This document shows, in pieces, positions 6,563 to 8,606 of a DNA stretch of 8,606 nt. Both the position numbers and the translations under genes were made by a program. How positions within the stretch are numbered: position 1 is the stretch's first letter; each line of letters opens with the position of its first letter. Under the pieces are notes generated by a model. The model made no database searches. It saw nothing but the letters and a program-made list of their open reading frames with translations, and had not been told where the DNA came from. The stretch comes from Clostridiaceae bacterium UBA6085 (GTDB taxonomy: Bacteria > Bacillota > Clostridia > Clostridiales > Clostridiaceae), in contig DIXH01000061.1 in NCBI GenBank assembly GCA_002428605.1, forward strand, positions 12,581-21,186, written 5' to 3'.

Positions 6563-6591
6563 TTGACAAAAAAGCCAGGCTTTAGGATAAT
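6563..6591 (+). promoter_or_regulatory. Strong sigma-A promoter of cysK-cysE
   Basis: A perfect -35 TTGACA (6563-6568) and GATAAT -10 (6586-6591, 5 of 6) are separated by exactly 17 bases. The transcript should start near 6598, giving a leader of about 59 bases. The operator described next begins at the last base of the -10 box and covers the start point, so repression by blocking polymerase is the expected mode of control. Confidence 0.85.
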
Positions 6592-6625
6592 AGGAATAAG
6601 AATTCCTACTGTTTTACTAGGAAAT
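6591..6625 (+). promoter_or_regulatory. Rrf2-type (CymR/IscR-like) operator over the cysK start point
   Basis: The core is CCTACT (6605-6610), a 5-base GTTTT centre and ACTAGG (6616-6621), flanked by ATT and AAAT. This has the same geometry as the CCGACT-N5-AGTCGG site of IscR-like Rrf2 regulators. A third half-site, TAGGAAT (6591-6597), makes a perfect 7-bp inverted repeat with ATTCCTA (6602-6608) across a 4-base spacer. In Bacillus and Staphylococcus the Rrf2 protein CymR represses cysteine genes together with CysK. Assignment to CymR rather than an iron-sulfur regulator is inference; no regulator gene is in the window. Confidence 0.6.
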
Positions 6626-6629
6626 AATT

Positions 6630-6641
6630 GGGTCATGACCC
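6630..6641 (+). repeat. Perfect 12-base palindrome in the cysK leader
   Basis: GGGTCATGACCC lies between the Rrf2-type operator and the ribosome site AAAGGA (6643-6648). As DNA it could be a second operator for a dimeric protein; as RNA it could only form a small hairpin or pair between two transcripts. Confidence 0.5.
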
Positions 6642-6656
6642 GAAAGGAATAATGGC

Positions 6657-7571
6657 ATGATATACGGAAGCGTTATGGAGCTTGTTGGGAATACGCCTCT
6701 TCTGAAGGTCTCATCATTTGATGACGGCAAGAGGGCTGACGTTTACGTCAAGCTTGAAAAGTACAATCCGGGTGGAAGTATAAAGGACAGGACAGCACTT
6801 GGAATGATCGAGGCAGCGGAGAAGGAAGGAAAGCTGAAGGCCGGCTCCATAATAATCGAGCCTACAAGCGGGAATACAGGGATCGCTCTTGCAATGCTTG
6901 GCAAGGCAAAGGGCTACAGGGTCGTCATAGTGATGCCTGAAACAATGAGCCTTGAAAGAAGAAGCCTCATCAAGGCGTATGGTGCTGAGCTTGTCCTCAC
7001 TGAAGGGGCGAAGGGCATGAAGGGTGCCATTGAGAAGGCGATGCTTCTGAAATCAGACCTTGGGGATATCGCTTTTGTTCCGCAGCAGTTTGAAAATGCT
7101 GCCAATCCCGAGATACATTACAGGACGACGGGAAAAGAGATTTTCGACGATGTTCCGGACCTTGATGCATTCGTTGCTGGAGTTGGAACCGGAGGCACCA
7201 TATCAGGAGTGGCCGAATACATTGCGGAGAGAAGACCAGATGTCCTTATCGTTGCGGTAGAACCTGTGAACTCTCCGGTAATATCCGGCGGACAGGCAGG
7301 TCCTCACAAGATACAGGGTATAGGGGCAGGGTTCATTCCTGAAAACTATAAGGGAAATGTTGTGAGCGAGGTCATAAAGGTCAGGGATGAGGATTCATTC
7401 CAGACTGCCAAGGAGTTCTCCCAGAAGGAAGGTGTACTTGTAGGCATATCCTCCGGAGCGAATATTTTTGCAGCCCTTGAGGTTGCCAGAAAGCTTGGAA
7501 AAGGCAGGAAGGTTGTCACTGTCGCTCCTGACGGAGGAGAAAAATACATAAGCATGGGGCTTTACGACTAA
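6657..7571 (+). CDS. cysK: Cysteine synthase (O-acetylserine sulfhydrylase)
   Basis: Cytoplasmic PLP enzyme that makes L-cysteine from O-acetyl-L-serine and sulfide. The 304 aa carry the whole signature: NPGGSIKDR at 37-45 with the PLP lysine at K43, PTSGNTG at 69-75 (substrate loop), GVGTGGTISG at 175-184 (phosphate-binding glycine loop), QGIGAGFIP at 220-228, SSGA at 265-268 (PLP pyridine nitrogen contact) and PDGGEKYIS near the end, matching the family's GERYLS segment. Length is typical. ATG 6657 follows AAAGGA (6643-6648) by 8 bases; an out-of-frame ATG at 6652 ends after one further codon and may slightly lower initiation. It is followed 31 bases later by cysE, the enzyme making its substrate, so the two form an operon under the Rrf2-type operator. 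A cystathionine beta-synthase-like role is less likely given the cysE partner and the absence of extra domains. Confidence 0.96.
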   Translation: MIYGSVMELVGNTPLLKVSSFDDGKRADVYVKLEKYNPGGSIKDRTALGMIEAAEKEGKLKAGSIIIEPTSGNTGIALAMLGKAKGYRVVIVMPETMSLERRSLIKAYGAELVLTEGAKGMKGAIEKAMLLKSDLGDIAFVPQQFENAANPEIHYRTTGKEIFDDVPDLDAFVAGVGTGGTISGVAEYIAERRPDVLIVAVEPVNSPVISGGQAGPHKIQGIGAGFIPENYKGNVVSEVIKVRDEDSFQTAKEFSQKEGVLVGISSGANIFAALEVARKLGKGRKVVTVAPDGGEKYISMGLYD

Positions 7572-7602
7572 ACAATAAAGCCTGCATTAGAGGGTGAAAC
7601 AA

Positions 7603-8163
7603 ATGTTGAGGTCCATCATGGAGGATGCAAGGAACATAGTAAAGAAAGATCCGGCAGCGAGAAGCGTCATTGAGGTGCTTCTCCTTTACCCGTGCATACA
7701 CGCCCTTATCTGGCACAGGATGGCCCATTGCCTATACAGGAACAGATGGTTTTTCCTCGCTAGGCTTTTCAGCCAGACTGCAAGGTTCCTGACTGGGATC
7801 GAGATTCACCCCGGTGCGAAGATAGGCAGGAGGCTTTTGATCGACCATGGGATGGGAGTGGTCATCGGAGAGACCGCGACCGTCGGAGACGATTGCGTGA
7901 TCTACCATGGTGTCACTCTTGGCGGAGTATCTACTCTTGAGAAGAAGAGGCATCCTGACATAGGCAACAATGTCATAATCGGTGCCGGAGCCCAGGTTCT
8001 CGGTCCCATAAAGGTGAGAGACAATGCCAAGATAGGCTCGAATGCCGTTGTTCTCCACGAGGTTCCTGAGGGAGCGACAGCTGTAGGGATACCAGCAAAG
8101 ATCCTCGTAAAGAAGAAGAAGGACGACCCGAACCTAAAGGTATATTACTACAACTACATATGA
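7603..8163 (+). CDS. cysE: Serine O-acetyltransferase
   Basis: Hexapeptide-repeat transferase that acetylates L-serine with acetyl-CoA, the first committed step of cysteine synthesis. At 186 aa it is the short Gram-positive form, with a reduced N-terminal helical region (about 1-60) before the left-handed beta-helix. Key sites are IEIHPGAKIG at 66-75, DHGMGVVIGETA at 81-92 with catalytic His82, VTLGG at 104-108, KRHP at 115-118 and the GAGAQVLG coil at 127-134. Glu67 replaces the catalytic Asp of the E. coli enzyme, as in other Gram-positive CysE proteins. The chain ends in YNYI; a C-terminal isoleucine is the residue CysE inserts into the CysK active site to form the cysteine synthase complex. 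ATG 7603 is preferred because AGAGGG at 7589-7594 stands 8 bases upstream; an in-frame GTG at 7594 overlaps that site. Confidence 0.95.
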   Translation: MLRSIMEDARNIVKKDPAARSVIEVLLLYPCIHALIWHRMAHCLYRNRWFFLARLFSQTARFLTGIEIHPGAKIGRRLLIDHGMGVVIGETATVGDDCVIYHGVTLGGVSTLEKKRHPDIGNNVIIGAGAQVLGPIKVRDNAKIGSNAVVLHEVPEGATAVGIPAKILVKKKKDDPNLKVYYYNYI

Positions 8164-8169
8164 GATTGC

Positions 8170-8186
8170 TCCGGGTCATTCCCGGA
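8170..8186 (+). terminator. Short hairpin after cysE, possible terminator
   Basis: TCCGGG (8170-8175) and CCCGGA (8181-8186) form a perfect 6-bp stem around TCATT, 6 bases after the cysE stop. No U-run follows. A second, longer pairing downstream, CCCGCC (8196-8201) with GGCGGG (8233-8238), followed by ATTTT at 8247-8251, may be the actual end of the transcript. Confidence 0.4.
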
Positions 8187-8206
8187 AACTTATGTCCCGC
8201 CTGGGC

Positions 8207-8234
8207 TGCCGGTACCTTTGTGCCGCTACTTTGG
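8207..8234 (+). repeat. Two adjacent imperfect 14-base direct repeats
   Basis: TGCCGGTACCTTTG (8207-8220) is followed directly by TGCCGCTACTTTGG (8221-8234), 11 of 14 identical. A further related GGTACTTTTGG occurs at 8254-8264. They lie in the GC-rich part of the cysE-queG gap, upstream of the -10 box. They could be binding sites or parts of the local hairpins. Confidence 0.35.
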
Positions 8235-8241
8235 CGGGGCT

Positions 8242-8271
8242 GTGTCATTTTCGGGTACTTTTGGTTATAAT
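8242..8271 (+). promoter_or_regulatory. Promoter of the queG-like gene
   Basis: A perfect TATAAT at 8266-8271 has GTGTCA (8242-8247), 4 of 6 matches to TTGACA, 18 bases upstream. The ATG is 27 bases downstream, with GGGAGG at 8287-8292. The -10 box is in the same GGTTATAAT context as the promoter at 47-52. Confidence 0.55.
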
Positions 8272-8298
8272 GGATGTAAGCGATTAGGGAGGTGCGGC

Positions 8299-8606
8299 AT
8301 GAAGGAACTCCATGACAAGATAAGGGAGCTGGGGATAGAGCACTATGGCTTTGTAAAGGCGAGAAGGCTTGAAGGTTCCAGGGAATACTTCCTTGAACGG
8401 GAAAGGAGGAAGCTTTCAACCACCTTCGAGGTATCAGATGCTGATCTGAGGACCGACCTCACTTTAGGGCTTCCATGGGTAAGGACTGTAATAAGCTTTG
8501 CAATCCCTTACTACCATGACTCCTATATTTCGAAAGGGGCATACTTTTCTCTTTATTCCCAGGGCAGAGATTATCATGCGGTGGTCAGGGGGATTCTCTC
8601 AAAGGT
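8299..8606 (+). CDS. queG: Probable epoxyqueuosine reductase (QueG family), N-terminal part
   Basis: The first 102 codons of a gene cut by the window end. QueG is a cytoplasmic cobalamin- and iron-sulfur-dependent enzyme that reduces epoxyqueuosine to queuosine in tRNA, the last step of queuosine synthesis. What is visible is the N-terminal DUF1730-type region: an initial helix followed by IEHYGFVKA, then RTVISFAIPYY at 62-72 and YSQGRDYHAVVRGIL at 86-100, matching the family's VIS-x-A-x-PY and GRDYH segments. The two 4Fe-4S ferredoxin-like motifs that would confirm the family lie beyond the window. GGGAGG at 8287-8292, 6 bases before ATG 8299, supports the start. It is separated from cysE by 135 bases with its own promoter, so it is probably not in the cysteine operon. 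A related double-cluster reductase of other function cannot be excluded. Confidence 0.72.
   Translation, partial: MKELHDKIRELGIEHYGFVKARRLEGSREYFLERERRKLSTTFEVSDADLRTDLTLGLPWVRTVISFAIPYYHDSYISKGAYFSLYSQGRDYHAVVRGILSK

Noticed and set aside
6592..6656. T-box or SAM riboswitch upstream of cysK.
   Set aside because: The predicted leader is only about 59 bases, with no T-box sequence, no specifier stem and no terminator; operator control explains the region better.

Overview
The window looks like chromosomal DNA of a Gram-positive, probably anaerobic, member of the Clostridia. The evidence is a two-subunit iron-sulfur serine dehydratase, strong GGAGG-type ribosome sites, GTG/TTG-style starts, heavy AGG use for arginine, sigma-A promoters, a YegS/DagK-type lipid kinase, a short CysE and a PRC/MgtE-N/CBS protein. 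The species cannot be named from this sequence. Codon style is uniform, and I see no insertion sequence, phage, CRISPR array, tRNA or rRNA. This is housekeeping DNA with some interesting regulatory intergenic regions.

Layout: (1) 1-3360, + strand: a promoter, then a nucleoside (uridine) kinase fused to ThrRS-like N-terminal domains, then sdaAB and sdaAA, closely spaced as one operon. (2) 3333-3876, - strand: pssA, convergent with sdaAA; its terminator hairpin lies between the two stop codons and its U-tract overlaps the sdaAA stop. (3) 4041-4970, + strand: a diacylglycerol-kinase-family lipid kinase, divergent from pssA. (4) 4980-6483, + strand: a good sigma-A promoter, a leader of about 164 nt whose last part can fold to hide or expose the ribosome site, and a soluble protein made of PRC-barrel, MgtE-N and CBS domains with no transport channel. 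(5) 6563-8163, + strand: a strong promoter overlapped by an Rrf2-type (CymR/IscR-like) operator, then cysK and cysE. (6) 8164-8606, + strand: a GC-rich hairpin region, a promoter and the start of a probable queG, cut by the window edge.

Metabolic theme: L-serine is used three ways here. SdaAA/SdaAB deaminates it to pyruvate, PssA puts it into phosphatidylserine, and CysE/CysK turns it into cysteine. PssA and the lipid kinase form a divergent phospholipid pair. Whether the serine genes are clustered for a reason is inference.

The most novel-looking item is the leader at about 5015-5178. It has three mutually complementary segments around the Shine-Dalgarno sequence, plus recurring CTTTTC/GAAAAG and AAGGATGT units, upstream of a gene encoding Mg2+-sensor-type domains. 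I do not recognise it as an M-box or any other known riboswitch class.
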